Notes: generated by a model not told the origin, from the letters alone. Positions 16,978 through 25,765 are shown, counted from the stretch's first letter. The stretch: 37,799 bases of DNA from Caryophanales bacterium (GCA_021621525.1 JAJVUU010000011.1:1-37799), one strand, 5' to 3'. Numbers and translations are program-made.

Positions 16978-17571
16978 ATGTTTGAAGATCGTCTTAAAGA
17001 TCTAAGGAAGAAAAAGGGTGTCACTCAAACACAGGTTGCCGAGAGCATTTACGTATCGAGAAGCCTTATAGCAAAATTCGAGACGGGCGCGGCGTATCCC
17101 AACAGGGAAACACTTGAGAAGCTTGCTCTGTATTTCGATGTCCCGGTCTCCGAGCTCATCGACCAGGATGAGACAACGCTGGTCGCGGTGGAGACAAAAG
17201 ACATTTCAGAGAAAATTCATTTTATTGCTTTGATTTCTGTTCTTGCGATCGCCGCAATCTACTCTATTATCGTCTTCATCCCTATGCTTAAAGGAAGCAG
17301 ATACATTTACCCAATTCCACCTGGACAAGATTATCCGAACCGCGAGTATTTCTTCGCGAGCATTTTTTCCGGGACATACGAGCATGGTAATCCAATCGGC
17401 TTGATTTCTTTTTTGCTTAGTTTTGTTTTGATTTGTTTGTCTTCCTCATGCTTTATCTTTAAAGGGAAACGATATTCTGCAGTTCTTAGGCTGGCGACTT
17501 ACGTTTTGTTTTTCGTGGATGCTTTCGTTTGCGTTGCATCCGTCATTTGCTGTTTAAGCTACATATCATAG
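16978..17571 (+). CDS. Membrane-anchored Xre-type transcription regulator, 197 aa
   Basis: Residues 1-65 form a Cro/C1-type HTH: MFEDRLKDLRKKKGVTQTQV, then VSRSLIAKFETGAAYPNRET and the closing PVSELIDQDE. About four membrane helices follow (near 83-103, 137-155, a weaker third near 145-160 and 170-195). AAAGGAGGTG precedes ATG 16978 at ideal distance. HTH proteins tethered to the membrane by a C-terminal multi-helix domain are common in Firmicutes and sense envelope signals. The neighbour 11 bp downstream encodes a secreted peptidase-like protein, so the pair may form one unit in which the regulator reacts to the secreted product. That link is inferred. Base composition is more AT-rich than the tra genes, consistent with cargo. 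Confidence 0.78.
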   Translation: MFEDRLKDLRKKKGVTQTQVAESIYVSRSLIAKFETGAAYPNRETLEKLALYFDVPVSELIDQDETTLVAVETKDISEKIHFIALISVLAIAAIYSIIVFIPMLKGSRYIYPIPPGQDYPNREYFFASIFSGTYEHGNPIGLISFLLSFVLICLSSSCFIFKGKRYSAVLRLATYVLFFVDAFVCVASVICCLSYIS

Positions 17572-17582
17572 AGAGGTGAAAA

Positions 17583-19263
17583 ATGAGTTCAATTTTATTG
17601 GGATTGGCCGCATTGGCTAATCTTACAGGCTTTGCTTCAGGCGCCAATTTCGAGACGACCGAAGCGTGTTTATTAGATGCGTTGGATGAAAACAATGTCA
17701 TTACTATGAAAGTGGATGGTTCTTTTTCCGCCCATTGATTACTATGGCGATGTCTATAACCCGTCGGGCGAAAATAGATATTTGGAAATACAATTACAAA
17801 ATGGCGGATGGATTTTGTACGACAAGGAAAATTATCAAACCGTAACAAAAAGAGACGTTAGTCCTTTTTGCGAAGCTGAATTCGAAACGCTCAAATTATT
17901 TGATGAAGATAAGCTAGGGTTCGGGTATGCGTATTACGATGAAGATAAAGACGATTTCATTACAAACGCTGGTGCGTTGTCAATGAGCCTTGATATCGGC
18001 GATTATTATTTGTCTCAAGACAAAGAGGCTGGTAATTATTACAAGGATATTCCGCTTTCATCTACCGCTCACACTGCAAAAGATTATTACTACTTCGAAA
18101 AGCTCGGGAATATGCATGCCTGGAATTCAAAAGGCACATGCACAATTGTGGCGAGTGAAATTTTGCTTGGATATTACGACACTTTCTATTCCGATCTTTT
18201 TGTCGACGAAAAATATGAGACCAGGTCACACCAAAGCATGAGCTCTGCTAATTACACCGCAAAAGATTTTGAACAATCGCCAGGAGTTGATAATCACATC
18301 AAAGATGATCATGATTTCCATGATTACCTTGTCGGCATCGCTCGGGATGAAGTCGGAGACGATCCTGAAGTTGATGGCATGACCACGATGAATCAGATTA
18401 AGCTCGTTAATAATTATCTTGGAAAGCAGGACATCAGCTATAAATTGAATACCTCCGAAGGCAATTTAGGTGACATTTGGACGCAAAGAGCAATTGGAAT
18501 CATAAAACAGGGCATCGATGAAGGCCGTCCGGTAATCTCGAATGGCTCTGGGCATTCAACTGTTGCTTACGCCTATGATGATAAGTATGTTTGGGTTCAT
18601 ACTGGATGGGGCTGGACAGGCGCTACACCTTGGTCGACATACCAAAGTGGCCTTTTTGCAAATTACAGTGCTGGGTGTATCGACCTTGTTTATACTGGCA
18701 GCCACGTTCATTCTGACAATTATTATTGCTATAACAGGAATGAATATTTATGTCCGTGTTCCCAAAAACTAACCTCCTCGACGATAACTCCGGTAGACTT
18801 TGGCTTTGATCAAAGATACACCACGACAAGAGAATTGAAAGTCGTCGATCTTGATAAACTGACTCTCTATACTTATAGGTTGAGAACGGGGTATATCGAG
18901 GAAGAATACATTAACGTTTCGCCGAAAAGAGAAGGGGCTGGAGAGGCTTATTTAGAGTGCTTTTTCTCGGATAGAGTAAGGCATTTTTCTATTAACCTGT
19001 CTTATTGGCAGATTCTTGACAAACTTTCTAAAGACAATTCGACAGCCGTTTTGGAAACGTATAATGGCAAGGAATGGAGTTTCACTATGGATTTGATCGA
19101 TGCCAATCTATCGACGGATAGAACGCACCAAGAAGAGTTTTCTTTCTCATTTATTGGCAAGGAAATCTATGCCTTTAGAATCCGTGCCACAGCACCCGCT
19201 ACTGGAGATAGAAATTTAGGGAGAATTTCAATTGGTAACATCAATTTGATTCACGAAATGTGA
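17583..19263 (+). pseudogene. Secreted papain-like (C39/C10-like) cysteine peptidase, broken by a +1 frameshift
   Basis: The frame starts at ATG 17583 behind GAGAGGTG and encodes a signal peptide (MSSILLGLAALANLTGFASG). It runs to codon VDGSFSAH, then hits TGA at 17737-17739. The rest of the protein is in the +1 frame from about 17716 to 19263. Removing one T from the run at 17723-17727 joins them smoothly as VDGSFPPIDYYGDV. The body carries a candidate catalytic Cys in NSKGTCTIVASEILLGYYD and a candidate His in GHSTVAYAYDDKYVWVHTGW, the layout of papain-like peptidases. The C-terminal 180 residues look like a beta-rich extra domain. It is either a recent mutation, a switch, or a read error. 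As written, no full-length protein is made. It pairs with the membrane regulator upstream. Confidence 0.72.
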
Positions 19264-19297
19264 GCAACAAAAATTAGATATTAGATATATGTAATAG

Positions 19298-19338
19298 AAA
19301 ACTCGCTACTACTTATTAATGGTGGTTAGCGAGTTTTT
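19298..19338. terminator. Bidirectional terminator between the peptidase and the Pycsar genes
   Basis: A perfect 11-bp stem: AAAACTCGCTA (19298-19308) pairs with TAGCGAGTTTT (19327-19337), with T-runs on either strand. Two convergent genes end on either side (19263 plus strand, 19341 minus strand). Confidence 0.88.
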
Positions 19339-19340
19339 AA

Positions 19341-19853
19341 TTAGAAGAATATTGCCATCCCAATTAAGGCCAGAACAAATAAGGCACATGGCATCATGCT
19401 CAAGATGGAGCACCTGAGAAACGTGTGTTTCTTTTTGCATATTTTGGCGTTCGTTTTGATTTGGTTGAAAAAGATGGATTCGTCGGTGTAGAAGCTATTG
19501 CTGTTACTTTTGAAATCATCATAATTCATTTCGCAGAGATCCATATAGTAATTGACGTTGTTTTTCTTTTCTTTGCTTTCTCTTGGGATAATTACCAAGA
19601 CCGAAAAAGTGATAGAAATCAAAGAAGAAATAACGAAAAGAATATAGATTAGTGCGAACGCAATTAACTTTGGCTTACAAGTTGAATATTCTTTGAAATT
19701 GGCGAGTAAGCTGAGTGATAAGCCGAAGATGATTCCTATTACGGATATCAAAATTCCTGCCTTTGAGTCAAAAGAGTTAATTTGAGCCAAGATGCCACTA
19801 AGAATTTCTTTATCATTTTGAATGCTAGTTACTTTGGTTTTCTTTTCATCCAT
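19341..19853 (-). CDS. pycTM: Pycsar transmembrane effector (PycTM-like), 170 aa
   Basis: The protein begins with a helical stretch NDKEILSGILAQINSFDSKA (13-32), then two membrane helices (about 33-51, GILISVIGIIFGLSLSLL, and 63-88), a soluble loop, and a third helix at the C-terminus (about 148-169). The phrase N-S-F-D-S-K-A-G entering the first helix matches the signature of the PycTM/DUF5706 family. In Pycsar, a cyclic pyrimidine nucleotide made by the partner cyclase triggers this protein, which damages the membrane and stops phage spread by killing the cell. Its ATG overlaps the cyclase stop by one base (TAATG), which strongly supports a two-gene unit. The family call is by pattern memory; the topology is directly seen. 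Confidence 0.82.
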   Translation of the reverse strand: MDEKKTKVTSIQNDKEILSGILAQINSFDSKAGILISVIGIIFGLSLSLLANFKEYSTCKPKLIAFALIYILFVISSLISITFSVLVIIPRESKEKKNNVNYYMDLCEMNYDDFKSNSNSFYTDESIFFNQIKTNAKICKKKHTFLRCSILSMMPCALFVLALIGMAIFF

Positions 19854-20596
19854 TAGTTCATACCTCCGTTTATCCAGTTGTTAAATTCCGTTTTTACCAT
19901 GTCGCAATGCCATACTTTTTCGCCGAGCCTATCAGAAAGCGACTGAGTGCAGTAGGCGGAATACGTTTTAATATCATTTGCTTTTTTATCTTTTATATTG
20001 TTATAAAAACAATTGCTCATGACTATGGTCTTAAAACCATCGGCATTGCCTTGAGAAGAGAGCTTACAGGCATCAATTACCGCATCTCCAATCCAAATGA
20101 AATCATTGATACCAGTACCTTTTTTGCCTGCTTTTATCACCAAATCTTGAGAGCATCCTAATCCGATTCCAATTTTGAATGTTGGTAAATGATAGTTGGA
20201 CAAGATTTTTTGAAACATCTCTTGAAAAGTGTTGATTAAGATTGCGTTGCTAAGAATTTGTTGCAAGTTCGCTTGATATGGCGCTGAAAAAATCCCATAA
20301 ACGCAGTCTCCTCTTATTCCGATTTGGCGGAAGTTATCATCGGCTTGAAGTATTGATATTATTTCACTGCAAAAGGCACGCATCACTCTACTGACGATAT
20401 CGGGCCTATTGTTTTTGAAATAATTCGTTGAATCACGGATATCAACGAATAATGCGCCGACCCAGGCTTTAATTCCGTTTTCGTATGTGAATTCATCTTC
20501 GTTTGAAGGTATTGTTTTAGCTTCTTCTATTGCTGTTTTCGATGTGAGTATGTCTATAACTCTTTGCTTTCCGCCTTTGTAATCGTAATCTGACAT
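19853..20596 (-). CDS. pycC: Pycsar uridylate/cytidylate cyclase (PycC-like), class III nucleotide cyclase, 247 aa
   Basis: A single class III cyclase domain without sensor or membrane parts. The metal-binding aspartates are D52 in GALFVDIRDSTNYF and D97 in GIRGDCVYGIF. The later signature WIGDAVIDACKLSS (168-181) is also present. ATG 20596 is chosen because AGAAAGGAGA lies 7 bp upstream; the frame extends 14 codons further without a ribosome site. A stand-alone cyclase joined by one base to a three-TM effector is the Pycsar layout. The base used (U or C) cannot be read with confidence. It is transcribed against all neighbouring ICE genes, as expected for inserted cargo, and is AT-rich. Confidence 0.85.
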   Translation of the reverse strand: MSDYDYKGGKQRVIDILTSKTAIEEAKTIPSNEDEFTYENGIKAWVGALFVDIRDSTNYFKNNRPDIVSRVMRAFCSEIISILQADDNFRQIGIRGDCVYGIFSAPYQANLQQILSNAILINTFQEMFQKILSNYHLPTFKIGIGLGCSQDLVIKAGKKGTGINDFIWIGDAVIDACKLSSQGNADGFKTIVMSNCFYNNIKDKKANDIKTYSAYCTQSLSDRLGEKVWHCDMVKTEFNNWINGGMN

Positions 20597-20610
20597 AAAA
20601 TCTCCTTTCT

Positions 20611-20636
20611 GCCAAATTTTTAAAAATCCATTTGGC
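20611..20636. promoter_or_regulatory. Inverted repeat in the pycC leader
   Basis: GCCAAAT (20611-20617) and ATTTGGC (20630-20636) form a 7-bp inverted repeat with a 12-nt AT-rich loop, ending 3 nt from the pycC ribosome site. It may be an operator or a hairpin limiting translation. The rest of 20597-20736 is AT-rich promoter-like DNA without a gene. Confidence 0.4.
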
Positions 20637-20736
20637 ACGCACTATGCATGTTTATCTGTTAATTTTATCTAATTTATATTTTAGCATTTTTAGTCAGTTT
20701 CTTAAATACTCATTGGAATTTGCAGCCTTTTTTCTA

Positions 20737-20781
20737 AAGGGGCTAATTTTCGGCCTCCTATTTTACCTATTGGGTGAGGGA
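20737..20781 (+). promoter_or_regulatory. Conserved two-hairpin element, copy B, before ardC
   Basis: Second copy of the element at 3270-3314 (37 of 45 identical, no gaps). The first stem is GGGG with CCTC-type pairing; the second is ACCT-att-GGGT, where G-U pairing replaces A-U. GAGGGA then follows as in copy A. It lies 33 nt before the ardC start. Repetition before two different operons argues for a shared control signal. Confidence 0.6.
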
Positions 20782-20814
20782 CACAAATCCTTTATGCAAG
20801 AAAGGAGGCAAGGA

Positions 20815-21828
20815 ATGGAGAAGAAAAGCATAGATGCTAAGCCGTTTCGAAAAGAAGAAGTCGAGAAAATCATGATGGAGGTCGACAAAAAACTCGAGGA
20901 ATTCATCAAGTCAGGAAAATACAAAGACGTTCTGATTATGATGGGAAACCTCGGCAAATACTCCCTCACCAACCAGATTTACATCCTTTTGCAAAATCCG
21001 AACGCCAGTTTCGTCAATGGAATGAAGGGCTGGAACTATTTAGGCAGAAGCATCAAGAAAGACGAGAAGGCAATCAAGATCTTCGCACCAGTCAAGACGG
21101 TAGAAGACGTGATGCTCGAGGATGAGGACGGAAAATACATCACCGATGAGGATGGGGCAATCAAGACGAGGAAGATGACGGTGGTGAAAGGCTACAAGCC
21201 ATCCTTCGTGTTCGATGTTTCCCAAACGAAAGGCAAGGACATCAAAGCCTTCAAAATGGATGATAAAACCACAGTTGAGGAGAAGGAACTTATCAAGGCT
21301 GGGTTGATGTCCGTCGTCGCCAAAGAAGGCTACTCCGTAAGCTATGCATCCAAAGAAGAATTAGGGCAAGGGTGCTACGGATTATGCAACCACAAGGAAA
21401 AGAAAATTCTCCTTTTGGACGGAATGTCCGATTTGCAGGAAATCTCGACTCTCGTTCACGAATGCGGGCACGCCTTAGCGCATAACCCATACAAAGCAAA
21501 GTTTGAAGGCGTCACAGCGCTTCCTAATAGGGATATCAAGGAAGTGGAGGCGGAATCCATCGCCTGCGTTGTTTGCTCTCATCTCGGTTTGAATACAAAG
21601 GATTTCAATTTCTCTTACATCACTGGCTGGGCAGACGGAGATATCACGAAGTTCAGAAAGAACATGGACGTCATATCGAGATATTCGCTTGAGCTTATCA
21701 ACGGAATCGATGAGGCGTTTGTTGAGGACAAGAAGCTCAAAGCGAAGCTCGAAAGAGAAAAAGAAAAAAGCAAAACCCATGAGGAAGCTATCCGAAAGCC
21801 GAGACCCGTTGAGGCGGTTGCCTATTGA
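20815..21828 (+). CDS. ardC: ArdC-type antirestriction protein with zincin-like peptidase domain, 337 aa
   Basis: The start ATG 20815 follows AAAGGAGG at ideal distance; the longer open frame upstream runs through the hairpin element and is not used. The N-terminal ArdC single-strand-DNA-binding domain (about 10-125) carries GNLGKYSLTNQIYILLQ and AKxF/GWNYLGRSIKK-type phrases. The C-terminal half has the metallopeptidase motif HECGH at 215-219 in STLVHECGHALAHN. ArdC proteins bind incoming single-stranded DNA and shield it from host restriction soon after conjugation. It heads the maintenance operon and overlaps the next gene by one base. It lies close to a chromosomal-type restriction locus in this window, a target it would counter. 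Confidence 0.88.
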   Translation: MEKKSIDAKPFRKEEVEKIMMEVDKKLEEFIKSGKYKDVLIMMGNLGKYSLTNQIYILLQNPNASFVNGMKGWNYLGRSIKKDEKAIKIFAPVKTVEDVMLEDEDGKYITDEDGAIKTRKMTVVKGYKPSFVFDVSQTKGKDIKAFKMDDKTTVEEKELIKAGLMSVVAKEGYSVSYASKEELGQGCYGLCNHKEKKILLLDGMSDLQEISTLVHECGHALAHNPYKAKFEGVTALPNRDIKEVEAESIACVVCSHLGLNTKDFNFSYITGWADGDITKFRKNMDVISRYSLELINGIDEAFVEDKKLKAKLEREKEKSKTHEEAIRKPRPVEAVAY

Positions 21829-22691
21829 TGTTCAAAGAAGAAAACATCCCGCCTGAGATGAAAGGGAAGAAGCAATGGGTTTGCTATAGGAAGAAGGAAG
21901 TGGATGGCAAAACGAAGAAATTCATGCTGAACCCAACCGATCTCACCTTTGCGAAAGCCAATGACCCAGCCACCTGGTCATCGTTTCTGACGGCGATGAA
22001 AACTTTGAAAAGGAAAGAGCTGCATATCGATGGCCTGGCATTCGTTTTGACCAGCGGGTACGTCTTCATCGACGCCGACCATTCCATGGATGAAGAAGGG
22101 AATGTCAACGAACTTTCAAAAAAGCTCCTCTCGCTGCTTCCTGACACATATGCAGAAAGATCTTGCAGCGGTCGCGGGCTCCACATCATCGCCAAAGGGA
22201 AACTAGAGAAGAAAGCGAAGAAACGAAATGACTCACTCGGCATCGAAATCTACGATACGAAGAGGTTCTTATGCATGACAGGAGACGTCATCGATGGAAG
22301 GAAGGAAATCATTTCCTATCCGAAGCAAATCGATGAAATCAGCAGGAGCATCGTCGGATGGATGCCTCCGCCAAGAAAAATCGAGAGAACCGCCCCATCG
22401 ATGTCCGAAAGGGAAATCATCGAGAAGATAAGAAAATCCAGGCAAAGGGACAAATTCAACGCCCTATATGAAGGAAATATCTTGGGATACCCTTCTGCCA
22501 GCAACGCCGATTTCGCCATGGCTAGCATCCTCGCTTTCTGGACGCAGGACAGGAATCAGATCGAATCCATCATGCTAAGCAGTGGTTTAGCCAGGGAGAA
22601 ATGGGAGAAAAACGCCTCTTATCTTCCTATGACCATCGAAAAGGCGCTTTCTCAATGCTCGAAGTCCTATAAGGGCGAATGCGAAATGTAG
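21828..22691 (+). CDS. Primase-polymerase-like protein (NrS-1 polymerase-type), 287 aa
   Basis: The N-terminal domain has the form of phage and plasmid primase-polymerases: an opening KGKKQWVCYRKKEVDGKTKK, the acidic site YVFIDADHSMDEEG (near 78-91) and a glycine-serine turn in ERSCSGRGLHIIAKG (about 107-121). A C-terminal helical domain reads ASNADFAMASILAFWTQD and LSSGLAREKWEKN, as found after the primase domain in NrS-1 polymerase-like proteins. It would prime or copy the transferred strand in the recipient. The start ATG overlaps the ardC stop (TGATG). There is no helicase domain, so it must work with a host or separate helicase. Confidence 0.78.
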   Translation: MFKEENIPPEMKGKKQWVCYRKKEVDGKTKKFMLNPTDLTFAKANDPATWSSFLTAMKTLKRKELHIDGLAFVLTSGYVFIDADHSMDEEGNVNELSKKLLSLLPDTYAERSCSGRGLHIIAKGKLEKKAKKRNDSLGIEIYDTKRFLCMTGDVIDGRKEIISYPKQIDEISRSIVGWMPPPRKIERTAPSMSEREIIEKIRKSRQRDKFNALYEGNILGYPSASNADFAMASILAFWTQDRNQIESIMLSSGLAREKWEKNASYLPMTIEKALSQCSKSYKGECEM

Positions 22692-22700
22692 GAGGAAACT

Positions 22701-23492
22701 ATGAAAGACTACGAAAAGAAAATCATAAATCTCAAGGAAGCCGACGGTGAAATAAGGCTGTTGCTCATCCGTCAGGAATACGCCAAGGGCGGCTTGGCGG
22801 TCGATTTATATGATGTGGATACCCTTGAGCCATATGCCGTCATGACGGTCAATCTCAGCAATTCCAATAGCCCGCAAGCTGGCAAAGGAAACGTCGCCTT
22901 CGTCGACACCAACAATTGCCCTTGGGCGAAGAAACTCATCGAGGACAACGGCTTGGGTAAGCCGACGGGATACGTCCAAGGCTCTGGCTATTGCGTATAT
23001 CCGGAATATGAGTTTGACGAAAGCAAGCTTGCCGATGAGAAGGACGCACTCGAGATGTTCCGCGATAGGGAAAGCTCCATGTTTCAGGATGTTATAAAGG
23101 CTGTGGTCAAAGAAGAAAACAAGGAGCCGAAGGTCGTTGAAATCAAAAACAACGTCAAGGAATTTCAGAAGAGGGTTGGAGGCTTGATCGACATGACTTC
23201 GGTTCCCGGCATGGAAGGGCAGGTAGACATCATCTGCAATGATGATTTCCTAAATAACGGCTCATCCCCAAACGTTATGCTCCCGGAATATGACCACGTG
23301 ATGGGAGGATGCCTGATCTTTGTTGGCTACGACCCAAATACGGGGGCATCCATATCCTTAACGGAAAAGCAAACCGAGAAGGTTTTGGATTACATCGGCA
23401 AAAACAAGGTTAACGACATGGATTTCCTCGATGCGTTCCATGCGATGGAGCAAAGAAGGGCCGAGATGAAAAGGGAGGAGGCCGTTCTATGA
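22701..23492 (+). CDS. DUF4313-DUF3846 fusion protein, 263 aa
   Basis: The N-terminal half (about 15-105) reads LAVDLYDVDTLEPYAVMTVN and SGYCVYPEYEFDESKLAD, the pattern of DUF4313. The C-terminal part (about 155-245) reads FQKRVGGLIDMTSVPGMEG, VDIICNDDFLNNG and CLIFVGYDPNTGASISLTE, the pattern of DUF3846. Both are common on ICEs and phages but of unknown function. The usual DUF3846 is a separate small protein, so the fusion is notable. AGGAGG precedes ATG 22701. The stop overlaps the next gene by 4 bp. It belongs to the ardC operon. Confidence 0.7.
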   Translation: MKDYEKKIINLKEADGEIRLLLIRQEYAKGGLAVDLYDVDTLEPYAVMTVNLSNSNSPQAGKGNVAFVDTNNCPWAKKLIEDNGLGKPTGYVQGSGYCVYPEYEFDESKLADEKDALEMFRDRESSMFQDVIKAVVKEENKEPKVVEIKNNVKEFQKRVGGLIDMTSVPGMEGQVDIICNDDFLNNGSSPNVMLPEYDHVMGGCLIFVGYDPNTGASISLTEKQTEKVLDYIGKNKVNDMDFLDAFHAMEQRRAEMKREEAVL

Positions 23493-23824
23493 CGGACGAA
23501 ATCAAGAGAGCGGTCGCCTCAAAGGTTCATAAGGAATACAAAAGCTTCATCGATAACGTGGTGAAGAGGGGCGCTCGCTACGCCATCGAAAACGCGCTCA
23601 TGATCGCTTTTTATAAGGAAATTCACATATACGTCCTCAACGGAATTCTTGACGATGCCCGATTTGAGGATCTGAGCCAAATGGATGAAATATTGAAGAC
23701 CCTGTGGGGAAGATACGTAAGGAACAGCGTCTTCTCGAAAGACACGCATTACCTAAATCAGCTCGTCGATTTCCATAGAAGCAACAGTGCCCGTCTCAAA
23801 GAAAGCCTGCGGAGGAAAAGATGA
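23489..23824 (+). CDS. Small helical ICE protein, possibly DUF3848-like, 111 aa
   Basis: An all-helical soluble protein. A central phrase RYAIENALMIAFYKEIHIYV, followed by EDLSQMDEILKTLWGRYV, resembles the DUF3848 proteins that accompany ardC and DUF3846 genes on Firmicutes ICEs. The match is weak by eye and the name should be treated as a guess. The start overlaps the preceding gene by 4 bp (ATGA), and the gene ends 24 bp before the next, so it is part of the operon. No catalytic motif is visible. Confidence 0.55.
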   Translation: MTDEIKRAVASKVHKEYKSFIDNVVKRGARYAIENALMIAFYKEIHIYVLNGILDDARFEDLSQMDEILKTLWGRYVRNSVFSKDTHYLNQLVDFHRSNSARLKESLRRKR

Positions 23825-23848
23825 AGGAAGGAAAAGAAGGAGGATTCT

Positions 23849-24637
23849 ATGCCAAACTGGGTAACAAACCGAATCAGGATAGAGGGGAAGGATGCCTTAA
23901 GCGTCCTATCCGCCCATCTAACGAAGGACGAAAGCGGCCAGGAGGCTTTCGACTTCAATACTATCGAAAGGATGCCGGAAGCCCTAAACATCGAAAAAAG
24001 TTCAAGGTCGCTCGACGGCCTTCTCCTTTACGTCGCGAAGATCAACCCTCTCATTGACGCAATCGGCGAAAAGAAGGACAAGGTCGTCCCCGTAAAGAAA
24101 TTCATCAGCTTGCTTGAAAAGGCGTTCAACACCGACGACTACGAAAGGATTGGCGTTTGTGTCATCAAGCCGAAGCAGATCGAAGAGCTCAAGGAAAAAT
24201 ATAAGGGCAAGCTCAACTCCACCATTGATTTTGGGAAGAAGGTCTTCGATAACCTGTGCCAGTTCGGCGTGCCTGATTGGTATGAATTGTCCATCCGAAA
24301 CTGGGGCACGAAATGGAATTCATGCAACACCTTCCTGTCCGAAGACGGGAAGACGGTTTACTTCGACACGGCTTGGTCGCCTGCGATTCCCGCAATCGAG
24401 AAAATGGCCAGGATGCATCCAAATGTGAAAATCACGCACGAGTATGCCGAGGAACAAACCGGATTCATGAGCGGGCGTTACGTTTATGAGAACGGCCTAG
24501 CGGTGGAGGAGAACCGATTCGAGCCCTATTCCAGGGAAGCCTATGAGATGAGCTTCGATCTCTGGGGCAACGAGGAAGATTATGACTTCGATGAGAAGAT
24601 AGGGAATTACGTCCAGAAGGAAGAAGCGGAACTATGA
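23849..24637 (+). CDS. Api92/YubB (DUF1281)-like protein, 262 aa
   Basis: The protein opens MPNWVTNRIRIEGKDAL, typical of Api92/YubB proteins of phages and plasmids. It carries the hallmark IRNWGTKWNSCNTFL (about 150-165) followed by FDTAWSPAIPAIEKMARMHP. This ferredoxin-like fold family is widespread on conjugative elements; its function is unknown. A helical insertion of about 70 residues (60-135) sits between the two signature parts. AAGGAGG precedes the start. Its stop overlaps the next gene (ATGA at 24634). Confidence 0.75.
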   Translation: MPNWVTNRIRIEGKDALSVLSAHLTKDESGQEAFDFNTIERMPEALNIEKSSRSLDGLLLYVAKINPLIDAIGEKKDKVVPVKKFISLLEKAFNTDDYERIGVCVIKPKQIEELKEKYKGKLNSTIDFGKKVFDNLCQFGVPDWYELSIRNWGTKWNSCNTFLSEDGKTVYFDTAWSPAIPAIEKMARMHPNVKITHEYAEEQTGFMSGRYVYENGLAVEENRFEPYSREAYEMSFDLWGNEEDYDFDEKIGNYVQKEEAEL

Positions 24638-25764
24638 AAGGAAAAACGAATATGAGAAAACAGATGCAAAGCAATTTCAGCGCAAAGAAAAAGACGCATA
24701 AAACGTTAAAGACGGCTTTAATCATCACGGGATGCGCTATTTTAGGCCTTGGCGCATTTGTTGGAGGTGCCGTATACGGATACCAAGAGGCCATTAAATC
24801 TGTCAAGAAAACCGACGAAGGCAAAGACAATGATTTCAGCGTGAGCGAGGCCAAAGGCATCCACATTAAGCTCTTGAGCACGGTATCCAATGCGGATGGC
24901 ACTGTCACCAAGGTTGTGAGCTACTCGCTTGATCCGAAGGAGGCCGTTGTCACCGATTTCAACGCGGGATTGGATTGGAATAGGGGAACCGACAGCCAAT
25001 ACGATTGGGAATACGATGCCAGCAAAAAGGTTGAGGATTACATGACCTACCACATCGATCCTACCGAAAAGACAATTACTTTTACATGCAAGAAAGCATT
25101 CGGCAGGAAAATCAATTTCGACTTAAGCCTTAAAGACAACCAAAGCGTTAAGGCCAGTCTTCTCATTGATTACGAAAGGAAGGTTTTGACTCCCTTTAGC
25201 ATTGCTTTCGAGAACAATGCTTTCACGGATAGCAAACCGGTAAAGATCAATGCAACTAGCTCCGTCTATTCTGTCGGAACCAAGGGATTAAGAGAAGACA
25301 AGTTCGCTCTCAGCGTCGATTACGATTCCTCGAAGACTTCTTTCCGCTCCTTGTTTGGAGAAGCGGTGAACCCATCTACCTATTCCAGCGGAACCTATTA
25401 TTACCAAGGCGTATCCTACACCGACAAGAGCCAATTCTTGGATGTGTTGTCATCCGCGGTCGACAAATACATGAGAAGCTGCATCACCCTTGATGGGAGC
25501 GTCAATTTCACCAAGCAGGAATTCACCGATTTGGCCAGCTTCCAATACATCATGTATCACACTTACAGGGACGAATTGGGAACCTCGAGAACCATCGCCT
25601 CCGATTTCATAAACAATTATAAGGCAGCCGTCAAGAAGGGCTCCGGATACCGAGCGAAGGTAAGCGTCAACGGAGCCGAGAAATTCAACGCTCTCGTCGA
25701 TATGAGCCTCAATGCTCAGATGGTTAACTCCATTCAATTAAGCGATGGGGTCATCAGCTTCTGA
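24634..25764 (+). CDS. Membrane-anchored protein with large outer domain, 376 aa
   Basis: A basic cytoplasmic N-terminus (to about residue 26) is followed by one membrane helix (ALIITGCAILGLGAFVGGAVYG, about 28-50). About 320 outside residues rich in S, T, D and K follow, probably beta-sandwich. No known domain is recognised. It has no lipobox and no sorting signal. The second in-frame ATG (24652) is an equally plausible start and has AAAGGAAAA upstream. Its place in the maintenance operon suggests an envelope task such as surface exclusion or mating contact; this is a guess. The gene ends 1 bp before the next start. Confidence 0.6.
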   Translation: MKGKTNMRKQMQSNFSAKKKTHKTLKTALIITGCAILGLGAFVGGAVYGYQEAIKSVKKTDEGKDNDFSVSEAKGIHIKLLSTVSNADGTVTKVVSYSLDPKEAVVTDFNAGLDWNRGTDSQYDWEYDASKKVEDYMTYHIDPTEKTITFTCKKAFGRKINFDLSLKDNQSVKASLLIDYERKVLTPFSIAFENNAFTDSKPVKINATSSVYSVGTKGLREDKFALSVDYDSSKTSFRSLFGEAVNPSTYSSGTYYYQGVSYTDKSQFLDVLSSAVDKYMRSCITLDGSVNFTKQEFTDLASFQYIMYHTYRDELGTSRTIASDFINNYKAAVKKGSGYRAKVSVNGAEKFNALVDMSLNAQMVNSIQLSDGVISF

Positions 25765-25765
25765 T

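Noticed and set aside
17720..17740. Programmed ribosomal frameshift in the peptidase gene
   Set aside because: No slippery heptamer with downstream pseudoknot is evident and a single T indel explains the break more simply.
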